A DNA stretch of 64,000 nt, from contig CM023448.1 of NCBI GenBank assembly GCA_013339765.2, positions 330,602,941 to 330,666,940 of the forward strand, read 5' to 3'. Under the pieces are notes generated by a model, which saw only the letters and a list, made by a program, of their open reading frames with translations, searched no databases and was not told the DNA's origin. This stretch comes from Haemaphysalis longicornis (lineage: Eukaryota; Arthropoda; Arachnida; Ixodida; Ixodidae). Positions 32,098-43,310 of the stretch are shown here, piece by piece. Position 1 is the first letter of the stretch. Each line of letters starts with the position of its first letter. Both the position numbers and the translations under genes were made by a program.

Positions 32098-32607
32098 TGT
32101 ACAGAGGGGACTAAAAGAAATGCGAACAATGGAGCGCACAGCCTCCGATGCATTCTGCACCATCTGGCAGCAAAGTCAGTAAAATGTGCGCACGCGCACT
32201 TCTTCGAGAGCGTTTGAGGATGTGGCCTACATTTATTGGACAATGCTTGATCAAGAAGCGATGCCGTTCGTTTATTTTGAGGCGCCTTTTCACGCTGCAT
32301 CGCCACTGAGCAGCATGATCGCTGAAGGGCATCATGCTGGCTGCAATCAGCCTGCTGTGCTCTTGGCTCCCAAATTTAGTAGGTAACAGTATGCTCAGTG
32401 GCGACAGAGCAAGAAAATACGCCTCAAAATGAATGAGCGCCTTCGCTTTTGTAGCAAACATTTCCCCTAAGAGTAGGCCACACTCTCAAACGCTCTGAAA
32501 GAATTACACATGCGCGCAGTTTACTGAAAGTGCAGCCAGACGGTGAGGCATGTGTCGGAGGCTGTGTGCTCCGTTGTTCGTATTTCTTTTAATCCCCCCT
32601 GTACTTT
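32098..32607. mobile_element. 510-bp foldback element (MITE-like)
   Basis: Left arm 32098-32330 pairs with right arm 32375-32607 around a 44-bp loop. Terminal sequence is TGTACAGAGGGGACTAAAAG on the left and, on the other strand, GTACAGGGGGGATTAAAAG. Inner landmarks are CACAGCCTCCGA, AGAGCGTTTGAG, GTGGCCTAC and CGCCACTGAGCA on both arms. Arms differ by about 15-20 percent. No coding capacity, and no clear target duplication. Confidence 0.8.
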
Positions 32608-33320
32608 CTTTTTTATGTGTGTCCTGTGCGCCGCGAATCGTATCTGTTTTGTCTTCCTTCATGCAACAATTGCAAGAATAAATTATATGCGTGTGATTCG
32701 ACAGTTATTACTAAAGAACTGTCTGCTTATCTCAAATATGCCATGCGGTTACTTTGCCCTAATGCAGAGTAGATTGCAGGCTACTACTACGGTGATTGGC
32801 GCGAACGAGATTGAGGCTCTAAAATGAATTAAGGTGAATCCTATATGGAATGGCTACGTACAGGTTGCGCCAAAAGTGATTGGAACATAGTCTCGTAAAT
32901 TTACTGAATTTTTTTCTTCCGAAAACTGCCTAGCTGAATTAATGTGCGTTTAAAGGAGTCCTTCCTAATAGAAAAATCTTCCTGTAAATCGGTAATGGCT
33001 GTCATAAAGCGAGCAAGACCAATATGTTGTGATATTCACAAATCCTTGTTCCAATTACTTATGACGGCACCTTGTACGTGTGTTTAATGCTGATAGGTTA
33101 GCGTTCGTTTGTGCTTATTCGGTGTTTGAAATTATTTCATCCTCCAGAAGGCAAAAATGTCAACTGACGTTTTATCGGAGAGGCTGCAACCGCTGTGTTG
33201 ACATACATGCAATGTAAGCTCGAGGCAAACTTAGCCGCCACAATTCGTGGCCTGATGTTCTTACATAGTCTTTGAAAGAATTGCTTTTGTAGCGTAAGCT
33301 ACACTGGCCAAGGTTGAGCA
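32608..33320. other. Unassigned intergenic DNA
   Basis: Nothing recognised. A 94-codon frame at 32543-32827 starts in the foldback and has no domain. Confidence 0.4.
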
Positions 33321-33698
33321 GTTTCGCGTGTGCCGTGAAGGGCCGTTCTGCGCAAGCGCGAGGGGCATTGGATTGGATTCGATTGGCTTGGCTTGGCTTG
33401 GCTAGGATTGGATTGGATTGGATTGGATTAAAGTGGATTGTGTTGGATTGTGTTGCGTCATGGCCGCGGCAGACGCACTGGCGCCGGCGCGTGCCCAGGT
33501 GTGCGCCTCAATCGCGCAGTAGCCAAGTATGACGCTGCGCCGGAGCCCCTTGATAGCCGTTTCGCGTGGCTCGTGAAGAGCCGTGCTGAGCATGCGCGAG
33601 GAGCAGTGACTGGATAGTACTGGACTGGACTGGACTGGATTAGACTGGACTTGACTGGCCTAGATTGGACTGGATTGGACTGAATTGGACTGGATTGC
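33321..33698 (+). repeat. Duplicated unit ending in pentanucleotide arrays
   Basis: Two related units (33321-33458 and 33560-33698) each start TTTCGCGTG, continue with a GTGAAG-GCCGT core, CGCAAGCGCGAGG or CATGCGCGAGG, and end in a degenerate 5-bp array. The array is mostly GGATT in the first copy and GGACT in the second. The arrays have diverged in consensus while the leaders stayed alike. Confidence 0.75.
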
Positions 33699-34096
33699 TG
33701 AACCTTAGCTCACGCTACGTAGATCCTGGCATAGCAGAGCTAAGCCACTACTAATTTTTTGGCGTGTTCAGGAATTTTTCACATCTCCACGAACGTGTCC
33801 ATGATTCCCCGCAGTAGGTTTTGCACTCGATGTAAACACTCTCTGTACGCACCAAATAACATCCATAATGAGCTAGAGCGGTCGCTTGAATGAACTCTGT
33901 GCCGAACCCCAACCATTGCTTGATCTGTAATTGTTCTTGCCACGAATGACGATTACCTGACGGGCGCAATTAAGCAACAAGAGCGAAGAAAAGGAGCCCA
34001 GCGCAAAAGAAAAAAAAAGAAATCCTGCGCAAAGATGTTTCACAGAAAAAAAAAGCGCAGTATGGGTACATTTATACGCAGGTGAGCTTGGATGCT
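33699..34096. other. Unassigned intergenic DNA
   Basis: No gene or repeat recognised; A-rich runs near 34005-34050. Confidence 0.35.
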
Positions 34097-35330
34097 TTTT
34101 TATTTATTCATTTTATTTATTTTATTAATTGACATACTGCTACCCTGATTTCCAGGCTTTAAACAGGAGTGGGTGAACGCGCTACAAGAACATTCACCAA
34201 AATAACGGCGAGGAGAAAGACAGATCGATTGACTATACAACAGACAATGCTATACAATATCGAGATTGTTATACACGCACTTTTATGCGCGTAAGAGCTA
34301 GTTACAAGATATGGTAATGACAAACTCATACAAACAATGAATAAGTGGGGCCACAACGTACTCGCTGCCAAGTAAAACAACAGAGAAACAGTTCGCAACA
34401 TTTTTACCGCAATGAAAACTGCAAAAAACAATTCTAGCAGTTATTTTAGGAACGCAGGTACAGAGTTGGAGTCAATCGTGTTAAAAGGTACAGCCTTCCA
34501 ATCAACTGCTGTGCGCGGGAAAAAGGAGTGTTTGAAAGGATCTTTACGACATGAAAAATCCTTGACTTTTTTTTATGGTACGACCGTGTTGAGCGCCGTT
34601 GGATTGGTTCAATGTACTTAGTTTTGGGTATGTCAAGTTTATCATAGTATATGAGATAGAATAGCTTTAACATATCCCGGTACCATCAGGCCTGCGATTT
34701 TTCCGAAGTTTGCTTTCTGTAAGAGACTTGATGGAGATGTACGCCAGTTATAAGAGTTAAAAATAAACCTAGTAGCTTTCCTCTGCACATTTTCTATCTC
34801 ATCAATATTAGATTGTGTGTAGAGATCCTAAACTGCTGCTGCATATTCTAACACAGGCCTGATATATGTTTTGTATGCTAATCGCTTATATTCGCCCGTT
34901 GATTTTCCGAGGGTTCTTCTGAGGTATACAAGCTTTTTCATTGTGTTATTCACAATGTGTGTTATTTGGTCGTTCCACCGGAAGTCAGAGGTAAAGACTA
35001 CGCCTAAGTATTTATATGTAGGTACTGCCTTTACACATTGATTATTGACATGGTATTGGAACATGAGCGGATGTTATTAGTGAGTTACAGTCACTGTAGC
35101 CGTTTTCTCTAAATTTATCATCATTTGCCACGTTAAGCACCATTCCTGTATCCGGTTTAATGATGAGCTTAAAGCAATTTGGTCGCTAGAAGTTTTGATT
35201 TAATGGTACAGCATACAATCATCCTCAAATAGTTTTACTTGTATAGGTATGTTGCAGGCTATATCATTGACAAATATTATAAAGAGAAGTGGTCCTAAAA
35301 CTGAACCCTAGGAGATTCCAGACTCTACAT
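34097..35330 (-). mobile_element. CR1/Jockey-like LINE fragment
   Basis: On the minus strand: SGIS-stop-GSVLGPLLFIIFVNDI, then a catalytic box reading FEDDC where FADDC is expected. Next come IQEWCLTWQMMINLEKT and, in the 78-codon frame 34828-35064, the thumb region (YKYLGVVFTS and YKTYIRPVLEYAAAV). The 3' end is a run of AAAT/AATAAATAAA units (34097-34127), typical of this group. It is 5' truncated and contains several stops. The RT palm is nearest to the fragments at 31490 and 58054. Confidence 0.8.
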
Positions 35331-35733
35331 AGGCGGATTTGGAACTTGTTTCTTCAATGCATACCACTTGCCATGCTAACAGTTCGCGTTTGGCGCAATA
35401 AATGATTTTTGAACAATGTTTTCGGTGCGGGGTTGAAGAGTGAGCGCAAAAAGGAGGAGGCAGGGAAGGGGTAAGGGAGGCTGTTTCTTTGACTATGTTC
35501 CGTGCGGTGATCACCGTCATACTCCGTTTCATTTTATAAAAGATTCCTATTCACAAGCGTCAATGTAGGAACCTATCATATCGTACTTGCAATCACAAGC
35601 TAGCGGAAATTTTCAGAAAGAAAAACAGGATAAAGAGACTAGTTTTTCTTTTCTTTTTTTGCCTCTCATAGCCATCCCCTAATTTTTACTTTGGTTTATT
35701 TTTTCCCCTCATTTTCTTTGTTTGCCCCTCATA
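35331..35733. other. Unassigned intergenic DNA
   Basis: Nothing recognised beyond T-rich low-complexity sequence around 35640-35720. Confidence 0.35.
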
Positions 35734-36140
35734 GCGCCTTGCGCATGCGCTAGGAGTGAAAAAATTAAAGGAAGCTCACAGCAACGCCAGGCATCTCACT
35801 TCTCCGTCTCTGCCGTCGATCTCGTCACCTCCGTCGGCGGCGGCAGAGTCGGAGGAGGAGCTTCCTTTAATTTTATATATCAAAAAAACAGAGTTTCCAC
35901 TCATGTGCTTTCCCAATAAAACTCAACTAACCACCCTTCGTGACTCGTGCATTGATTTAACTTTAGCAAAGAATATCTCTTTGAAGTAATAAAGAGTGTG
36001 GACAAGTGCAATTCACCTGTCTCTGGTTTCACTCATTATAGAGCCACGTGCGTGAATTCTAGTGACGTCGCATGGGTAATCGTTGTGGGTGTCGTTTACA
36101 GCTTCGCTTTCCAACCACTTTCACAGGGGGGATTGGCGCG
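35734..36140 (-). mobile_element. Composite repeat, second short form with foldback core
   Basis: As at 30935-31391: GCGCATGCGCTAGGAGT, a palindromic core 35765-35870 (TTAAAGGAAGCTC to GAGCTTCCTTTAA), a middle section with GTAATAAAGAGTGTGG, and the terminal GGATTGGCGCGC. The outer end with TTTAAAGCAAAGC is missing. The core ends are cleaner here, and TTAA is present at both outer edges. Confidence 0.75.
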
Positions 36141-36455
36141 CATTTTTACCACGTCGAAGTTTACCACGGGAGAACACGCGGAGCCGTGTTCAGCAGAATT
36201 GTTATGTCATTATTTCCCATTACAGTATGTTTTGTTCTTTACAAGTCTGCCCTGCGAAAACAGCCGAGGCTACCGGTTCAAAACTGGGCCGCCACTCCTA
36301 TTGTTCAAATGGTGGCAAAAAATAAAAGTGCCCGTGTTCACTACCCTATAGGTGTCCTTAAAATAGATGGCAGGATTCAAAAATAATTTCTAGCCCTTCA
36401 TAATGATCGAGCATCGAGGCGAATGTATGGCGACAGTGAATTCATAAGCCACACA

Positions 36456-36836
36456 TTTTAAAGCAAAGCTTTTTACCTCTACCCCCCAAGGCTTCTTTCG
36501 CGACCGTTGGTGTCACCAGAAAACTCCAGCGAACAAATAAAAGAATTTACTGGCACCGCCGGGAATCGAACCTGGAACTAATAGACTAACAAAGCGAGAG
36601 CCCGTTCTCTTACCGATTTAGCTACGAGCCTTTTTTTTTTTTCTTTATTGGATTTAGCTACGAGCCCACGCGAAGACTGGGAAGACAGGAAGACAGGTGG
36701 TGTACTCACCAAGCACATCTACGGGTTTACCCCCTGCGTTCTCGCTGAATGCCACGTGAAAGCGTCACGTGACCACTCACGCCCGTCTAGCGGCCCTGTG
36801 CGCACCTTGCTCATGTGCTAAGAGTTACAAAACTTA
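36456..36836 (-). mobile_element. Composite repeat, isolated end with tRNA-like block
   Basis: The sequence begins TTTTAAAGCAAAGCTTTT, the terminal motif of the composite family, and on the minus strand includes a tRNA-like segment (about 36551-36632) with AGCTAAATCGGTAAG (A-box-like) and GGTTCGATTCC (B box). It stops where the next copy begins in the opposite orientation at 36837. A short stretch is duplicated around a poly-T run (GATTTAGCTACGAGCC twice near 36617 and 36652). Confidence 0.7.
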
Positions 36837-39025
36837 GCGCCAATCCACACTGTGAATGTGGTTGGAAAGCAAAGCTCTAAACGACACGCACAATGATTGC
36901 CCACTGCGACGTCACTTAAATTCACTCACGTCGCTCTACAAATAGTGAAACCAGAAAGAAGTGGAATGCATTTAACCACACCCTCTATTACTTCAAAAAG
37001 ATATTCTTGGTAAGGTTAAATTAATGCGCGATGCATGAACGGTGGTAGATTGAGTTGTATTGGTGTAGCACATGAGTGGAAACTCTTTCTTTATAAAATT
37101 GAAGCTCAAACCCGGTTAGATGACCTAACTTCTCCGTCTCTGCCGTCGCGGACGGAGGCGATGAGATCGGCTGCAGAGACAGAGGAGGGGAAGAAGAGTA
37201 AACACTTCTATTCAGATTTCTGAACGGCACAGAGTGCCGCCCAGGGGAGTGGTTCCGTCTTCACTGTAGCGCATATTCAGTCCTCGCCGCCTGTGCTCTG
37301 CCCACCAGCTGAAACTGGGTAGGCAGAGAGGGGCTGGACAGCAGCATCCCACATTGCTCTTGTTCGGAAGTTGACGGAAAGAGAGGAGGGTGCTCAGGGC
37401 TAACGTCGCACACCCCGATTATGTGGCAGAGTGTTCCTACTTCTCAGCAAAATTTACATTCAGCGTCGTAGCGATTCGGGTTCATGAAGTGAAGGTGCGT
37501 CGGGTGTGTGAAGGAGCCGGATTGTATGAGCCGTAGGGTAGTTTGTTTTTCTTAGAGAGGTCAGGGTAAGGCGAAGGTAGCGTCTGTCTCAGAAGGCGAT
37601 AATGCTGGGTTATGTCCCTGAACGAGAGAAGCGGGTGACTGTCCTCGTGCAGCTCCATAGCAGGGGGGGGGGGGCGTAAAAGTTCAGGCTTGGTGGGCGT
37701 ATTCGTTGCCCTCCATGGAAGCGTGAGCTGGTGTCCAGATGAGCTGAATGGAACCATTTCATGAGTGTTTTTTAGCACGCGCAGTGCAGGTCGGGACACC
37801 AAACCTGACTGGTTATCCTGGTATTCTCTTTGGGACTCGGTGACTACCTTACGAACCCCTGTAAGAGTGATAGCCAAGGCGATGGCTGCATTTTCTGCTG
37901 CCGTCATTTCTTCGGTCTCTAGTGCGGCACACTAAGAAGGTTGGTTCCAGAGGTAGCCACAATGATGGCGTACTGCTGCCCTCGATGTTGGGAGGCGCCT
38001 GTGTAGATAACTGCATGATGCCCACCGAGGCTGGTGTTGAGCGCTTGAGCCCGCGCTTGTCGGCGACCCTCGTCGTGTGAGGGGTTTATATTTCAAAGCA
38101 AAGGGAACATCTTTAGTTCTCGTCGGCAAAAGTCCAGGAGTATATCAATCGGATTGGCATTTTGTGCTGCCCAGCTAATCTGGAGGAGGACGCTGTGACC
38201 CGCCGCAGTTGTGGTCATTCGGTGCTTCTGGATAGAAAGATGGCCCTCTAACCACTCTTCCATCGTGTTGTAGAGCCCCGTGCTAAGCAGCCTTTCGGTG
38301 GACGCACTCATGGAAAGACCAATGGCTTGCTCAACCGCCTTTCTAATCATTATATAAAGCATCATAAGTCCTCCTTGCCGAGAAGAAGGAAGGAGGTTGA
38401 CATAAGGGATTCTCAAGAGGACAAAATCTTGAAAGGTATCTAATTCCTTGAGGCCTCGCTTCTTGGTGCCTACTCGCCTGATCAAGTGTATAATTTTATT
38501 GATAGTGTTTTTGAGGCGCTGCAAGGATCCGTCACTCTTGGTGTTGGTCTGTAGATGTAGGCCCAGTATCTTGATGCTGGGGCTTGGAGTGATGGCCTGG
38601 CCGTCAAGGAACATTTGAATGTGTTATTTGGTGTGTCGTTTGTCGTGAGTGCGGACGACAAGGAGCTGAGAATTTTAACGTGTGTACTGGAAGCCACAGG
38701 CTTTAGCACATTGGTGTACTAGAAGTGAGATGCCATGGGTTGGTGTGAGCTTCCTTTAATCGATATCGCGTGGCATTCAGCGAGAATGCTGGGGTTAAAT
38801 CAGTAGATGTGCACGGTGAGTGCACCACTTTTCTTCCCCCGTCTCGTCGTGGGCTCGTAGCTAAATCGGTAAGATAACAGGCTGTTGGTTTGTTACTCTG
38901 TTAGTTCCAGGTTCGATTCCTGGCAGTGCAGTAAATTCTTTTATTTGTTTGCGGGAGTTTTCTGGTGACACCAACGGTCGCGAAAGAACCCTTGGGGGGT
39001 AGAGGTAAAAAGATTTGCTTTAAAA
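36837..39025 (+). mobile_element. Composite repeat, long form with LINE cargo (copy A)
   Basis: From left to right: terminal block with GCGCCAATCCAC and GTTGGAAAGCAAAGCTCTAAA; a middle section; an inverted-repeat-bounded segment (37097-38759) enclosing a minus-strand LINE fragment; then CGTGGCATTCAGCGAGAA, a tRNA-like block (38851-38931) and the terminal GGGGGGTAGAGGTAAAAAG with TTTGCTTTAAAA. The same order occurs at 49901-52158. Sequence divergence between the two copies is noticeable, so they are not a recent duplication. Confidence 0.75.
37480..38720 (-). pseudogene. LINE RT C-terminus and RNase H fragment (cargo of copy A)
   Basis: Minus-strand I-group LINE remains. 38093-38614 covers the end of RT and thumb (MFLDGQAITPSPSIKILGLHL, LIRRVGTKKRGLKEL, STGLYNTMEEWLEGHLS). 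37482-37907 includes the RNase H glutamate segment (MTAAENAAIALAI) and the DITQHYRLLRQTLPSPYPDL tail. LINE-N has similar motifs in this region, such as PSPQIKILG and VTQYYRLARLTLPPAHPSL. Frames shift several times; the catalytic YADD region lies upstream and is missing. Confidence 0.8.
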
Positions 39026-40943
39026 TTAAAGTAAGCTCACACCAATGCATGACATCTCACTTCTAGTACGCCAATGTGCTAAAGCCTGTGGCCTCCAGTG
39101 TTCACGTAAATAATCACAGCTGCTTGTCGTTCGCCCTCACGCCAAACATGGGAATACATTCAAATACTCCTTGATGGCCAGGCCATCGCTCCAAGCCCCA
39201 GCATCAAGATCCTGGGCCTACATCTCGAGGCTAACACCGAGAGTGACGTCTCCTTGCAGCGCCTCAAAAACAGCATTAATCAAATCATACACATGATCAG
39301 GCGTGTTGCCACCAAGAAGCGAGGCCTAAAGGAATCCGGTACCTTTCGATTAATTGAAGCTTTTGTCCTCTCGAGAGTTACTTACGTCAACCCCGTGTCT
39401 TCTCCTCGACAAGGAAGACAGAGATGCTTTATATAATGATTAGAAAGGCGGTCGAGCAGGCCATTGGTCTTCTCATGAGTGCGTCCACACAGAGGCGGCT
39501 TAGCACGGGGCTCCACAACACGGTGGAAGAGCTGATAGAAGGCCATCTTTCTAACCAGAAGGTCCGACTCAGAACTGCGATGGGTAACCGCATGCTTCAC
39601 CAGATTGGCTGAGCAGCCCAGAATGTCACTCCGCTTGACGTACTCCCAGACTCTTGGCGACTAAAACTAAAGATGCTCCCTTTGCTTAGAAATATGAACC
39701 CCTCACATGACGAGTGTCACTGAAAAGCACGGGCTCAAGCGCTAAACACCACCCTCGGTGGGGATCATGCAGTTATTTACACAGACGCCTCCAAACATCG
39801 AGGGCAGCAATACGCCATCATCGTGGCTACCTCCAGAACCAACCTCCTTGCGTGTACCTCGCTTAGGACCCAAGAAATGACGGCAGCAGAAGAGGCAGCC
39901 ATCACCTTGGCTCTCGCTCAACCAGGCGTTCGGGGGGCAGTCATCGATTCCCAGCAAGCGTACTGGAATTACCAGTAGGGTTGGGTGTCCTGACCTGCAC
40001 TGCGCGTGCTAAAATCCACTCCCCAAACGGTTCCATTCAGCTCATCTGGACACCCCCTCAAGGTTCAATGGAGGGCAACAAATACTCCCACCCAACAAGC
40101 CTGCGCTTTTACCTCCCGTGCTATGGAGCTGCACGAGGACAGCCACCCGCTTGTCACGTTCAGAGAGATAACCCAGCATTATCGCCTTCTGAGACAGAGC
40201 GTACCATCGCTTTAAACTGACATCTGCAGAGAACAAAAAACTACCCTACGGCTCATACAATCCGGGCTCCTTCCGACAGCCTACGGGTCTTCACTTAATG
40301 TATCCGAATCGCTACGACGCTGAATGTAAATTTTGCTCAGAAGTAGGAACACTCCGCCCCGTAATCGGGGTGTGCGACTTTAGCCCTGAGCACCCTCCTC
40401 TTTTTCCGTCAACTACCCAATAGGAGCAATGGGAGATGCTGCTGTCCAGTCCGTCTCTATCTACCCAGCTTCAGCGGGTGGACAGAACACATGCCGCGCG
40501 GACTGCATATGGGCCCCACAGAAGAAGGAATCACTCCCCAGGGCTGCACTCTGGGCCGTTCAGAAATCTGAACAGAAGTATTTCTTCCTCCTCCTCCTTC
40601 TCTGGCGCAAATCTCGTCGCCTCCGTCCGCGGCGCAGAGACGGAGAAGACAGATCGTCTGACACCGGGTTGGAGCTTACTTTAATTTTATAAAAAATGTT
40701 TCCACTCTTGTGCTACACCAATACAACTCAACCAAACACCGTTCATGCTTCATGAATTGATTTAATTTAACAAGAATATCTCTTTGAAGTAATAAATAGT
40801 GTGGTTAAGTGCATTTCACTTCTCTCTGGTTTTGCTATTTGCAGAGCGATGTGAGTGAATTTAAGTGACGTCGCATGGGTAATCGTGATGGGTACCGTTT
40901 ACAGCTTTGCTTTCCAACCACATTCACGGGGTGGATTGGCGCG
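39026..40943 (-). mobile_element. Composite repeat with LINE cargo (copy B), inverted against copy A
   Basis: It starts directly at the last base of copy A, with TTAAAGTAAGCTCACACC. The inverted-repeat segment 39026-40684 carries the LINE fragment on the plus strand. The middle section follows, and GGATTGGCGCG closes the element at 40943. The tRNA-like block and the TTTAAAGC end are absent on its outer side, so copies A and B meet tail to tail and share one such end. Confidence 0.7.
39060..40560 (+). pseudogene. LINE RT C-terminus and RNase H fragment (cargo of copy B)
   Basis: Plus-strand counterpart of the cargo in copies A and C: ISLLVRQCAKACGLQCS near 39050, LIRRVATKKRGLKE... as MIRRVATKKRGLKESGTF (39254-39436), then VEELIEGHLSNQKVRLR. 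RNase H follows with its first Asp in the VIYTDAS region (about 39772) and Glu in MTAAEEAAITLAL (near 39890). The C-terminal EITQHYRLLRQSVPSL is at 40150-40215. Frameshifts and stops occur throughout. The reading of the RT portion begins inside the left inverted repeat. Confidence 0.8.
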
Positions 40944-42070
40944 ATTTTTTTTTTTTCAGCAGATATTAGAATCTGCAGTGGTGTTCCCAAAAATATCCTA
41001 TGCGGTTTGCGCGATGACGCCAAACAGGATAAGAGTTGTGCGACGAGAGGAAAACATTTTGGTTTCGCCGAGCAATAACAACCTGCTTGGCGGGTGTGCG
41101 ACGCCGCATTTTCAAAGCACAAGGCCAACAAGTCTCGACGCAAACTGGCGCTGAGACGTTTGAGTGGTTCCCTAGGTCATGACGTAACCTGGAGATTTGC
41201 AGATTAGTTGTCTGATATGCTACAGCCAATTGTGCGTGCTATTCTTTTGCTTCAACTGACAAGTTCAATGTCTGCCTGCACTTTTCCGTAAGTTTATAGG
41301 TTTGAGCTTCGTAGCTATCGATAATTTATTTTCAACACGTCGGCCAACGTCAACTGCTTCGTGATGTCCATGCCAAGCATCAGAGCACATGAATGCCGAA
41401 CACGTATTTGTGCTCTGTCGGCATTATTTTTGGAGGAAGTCAAGAAGAAAACACCGCATCTTGTATTTCCCACTAAACAGGCGAAACGTACAGCACTGGC
41501 ATCTCGGTGCACAAAGCAAGCGACTTTTCGCTTTGTGGTGGCGTATAACACATCTGTCATCTGTCCATGTTTGTGATTCCAAGACAGTGGTTTTGAAGAA
41601 TTTTGCCCCGGGTACAGGATATAAGCATCTGTGCACTAAATGGGGCCGCGATGATAGCCTAGTTATTATAAAATATATAAACGATTTAAGATACATCTAG
41701 TAGGTAGAATAAACGGTGTCAAACCTACATCAACGCGCGCTGCATTATATAACACCCCTAGATGCCGAAAAAAACGTAAAAACTGGCAATATTTATCTGG
41801 AGCAGTTCGATAGCGAGCATTAAGTTCAAACAGTACTGCAATTACAACGTCTATAAATGTGGCTACTGGCCTTTATCTCCAAGGTTGAATCATTTTGCCT
41901 AACAATCATGTCGTGAGCTAGTCTACCATGCAATACTATTGAATTGAATACTATCCAATGCACTTAATTCCGAGCTTTATCAATGCGACGTGGTACGCGT
42001 ATAGCTTTGGTAAATTATGTGTTGAATCATTCAACACCAAGTATTTGTCTCGTGACTAAACGCCACAAAA
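40944..42070. other. Unassigned intergenic DNA
   Basis: No gene recognised. Frames up to 103 codons at 41315-41700 on both strands lack known domains. Confidence 0.4.
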
Positions 42071-43088
42071 AATTGGCTCCACAATCCATGCTTTGAAGGT
42101 AGTTGGAAAGCAAAGCTGTAAACGACCCCCAAAACAATTCCACATGCGACGCCACTTGAATTCACACACGTGGCTCTAGAAAGAGTGAAACCAGAGATTC
42201 TGCCAGCCGTTACCTGGGATTCGGGGGGGCGCCACCCCGAACGCAGCAGCGTCGGCCACGGCCGGGCTCCAGCGGCGGACGCCGCCTGTAACCCGTCCGT
42301 GCGTCGGAAGAAAGAAAACGGAGAGGAGCGTATTGCGGAGGGTGAGACAGCGGAACCTAGCCATCCTGATGTGCCAGCTCGGGGCTACACCACCGCGCGA
42401 CATAAGTGCAGACACCGGAACAACCCGGCATGTTAGCTTAGTGATTCCCATTTATACAGATTTAAACTAAATAATTCAGTAAGTTTGAGAATTGCGAGAA
42501 AGCTGAGGAACTTTTACAATCGCTATTTATCAGCACCAGATGCTGCATTCGTCTTATGTAAAACCTGTTAAAACAGAACTGAATCGGTATTCACCCATTT
42601 AGAAAACGCAGTCCCATTCGTGACAAGCAGTGCACAAAAGGTGGCGTTTCTCTAGCGGTCATATGTCTGTATGTGGTTTGTACATTTTGTTTCCCGCCCT
42701 ACAAACCAATCCTTAAGGTATCTTTGCCGTACGACCACTTCATTCCGTCGGGTCTGGGTTACCCAGGAGGTGCTGTCGAACAACTTAATCAAGCCGTGCG
42801 AAGTGATTCTGATTGTAGGGTTCAACGCGCCGACGCAACGCAGGCGATGAGGCGCGCCGTAGTGGAGGGCTCCGGATTAATTTTGACCACCTGGGGATCT
42901 TTAACGTGCGCCGAAATCTCGCACACACGGGCGTTTTTGTTTTTCGCCTCCATCAGAAAAGCGGCCGCCGCGGCCGGGAATCGAACCCGCGACCTCGTGC
43001 TCAGCAGCGCAACGCCTTAGCCACTGAGCCACCGCGGCGGGTAAGCCGTGCGAAGTAAGCGCGCAATGAAGCCGAAGCTGCGCCAGCC
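42071..43088 (+). mobile_element. Composite-family relative with different interior, copy 1
   Basis: Begins with the composite-family terminal block (GGTAGTTGGAAAGCAAAGCTGTAAACG), but after AGAGTGAAACCAGA the interior differs from the LINE-carrying forms and matches 45955-46530: GTGCGTCGGAAGAAAGAAAACGG, GATGTGCCAGCTCGGGGCTAC and CGTCGGGTCTGGGTTACCC. It contains a later SINE insertion (42805-43042). The other end is not recognisable. The open frame at 42170-42436 has no known domain. Confidence 0.75.
42805..43042 (-). mobile_element. tRNA-derived SINE, full length, 14-bp target duplication and empty-site paralogue
   Basis: Complete SINE on the minus strand, from CCCGCCGCGGTGGCTCAGTG (A box) and GGTTCGATTCC (B box) to the CCCTACAATCAGAATC tail. 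AAGCCGTGCGAAGT occurs at 42791-42804 and 43043-43056. The paralogous copy at 45834-46782 has the same site unoccupied (CAAGCAGTGCGAAGTAAGCG near 46501), a direct before/after comparison. Confidence 0.97.
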
Positions 43089-43310
43089 TACATTGTTTTG
43101 TTTAGCATCTGCAACTACTTTAAGGGCTATTTTATTCAGTACGCTGTCATTTAAACGCACCACAACGCGATTAAATTAAGTACAACCAACTTTCGCTCTG
43201 GCTTGTAATTGAAAACACATGGAGGGCGGCGAGGGTCGTCTGCTTTTGTACTACCCAGAGGCGTCGGACACGAGGCGGTGCGGTGTGTCGCCAAAACTCC
43301 AGCTCAGGAG

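Noticed and set aside
38851..38931. Functional tRNA gene
   Set aside because: A- and B-box-like motifs are present, but stem pairing is poor and related blocks recur inside the repeat family.
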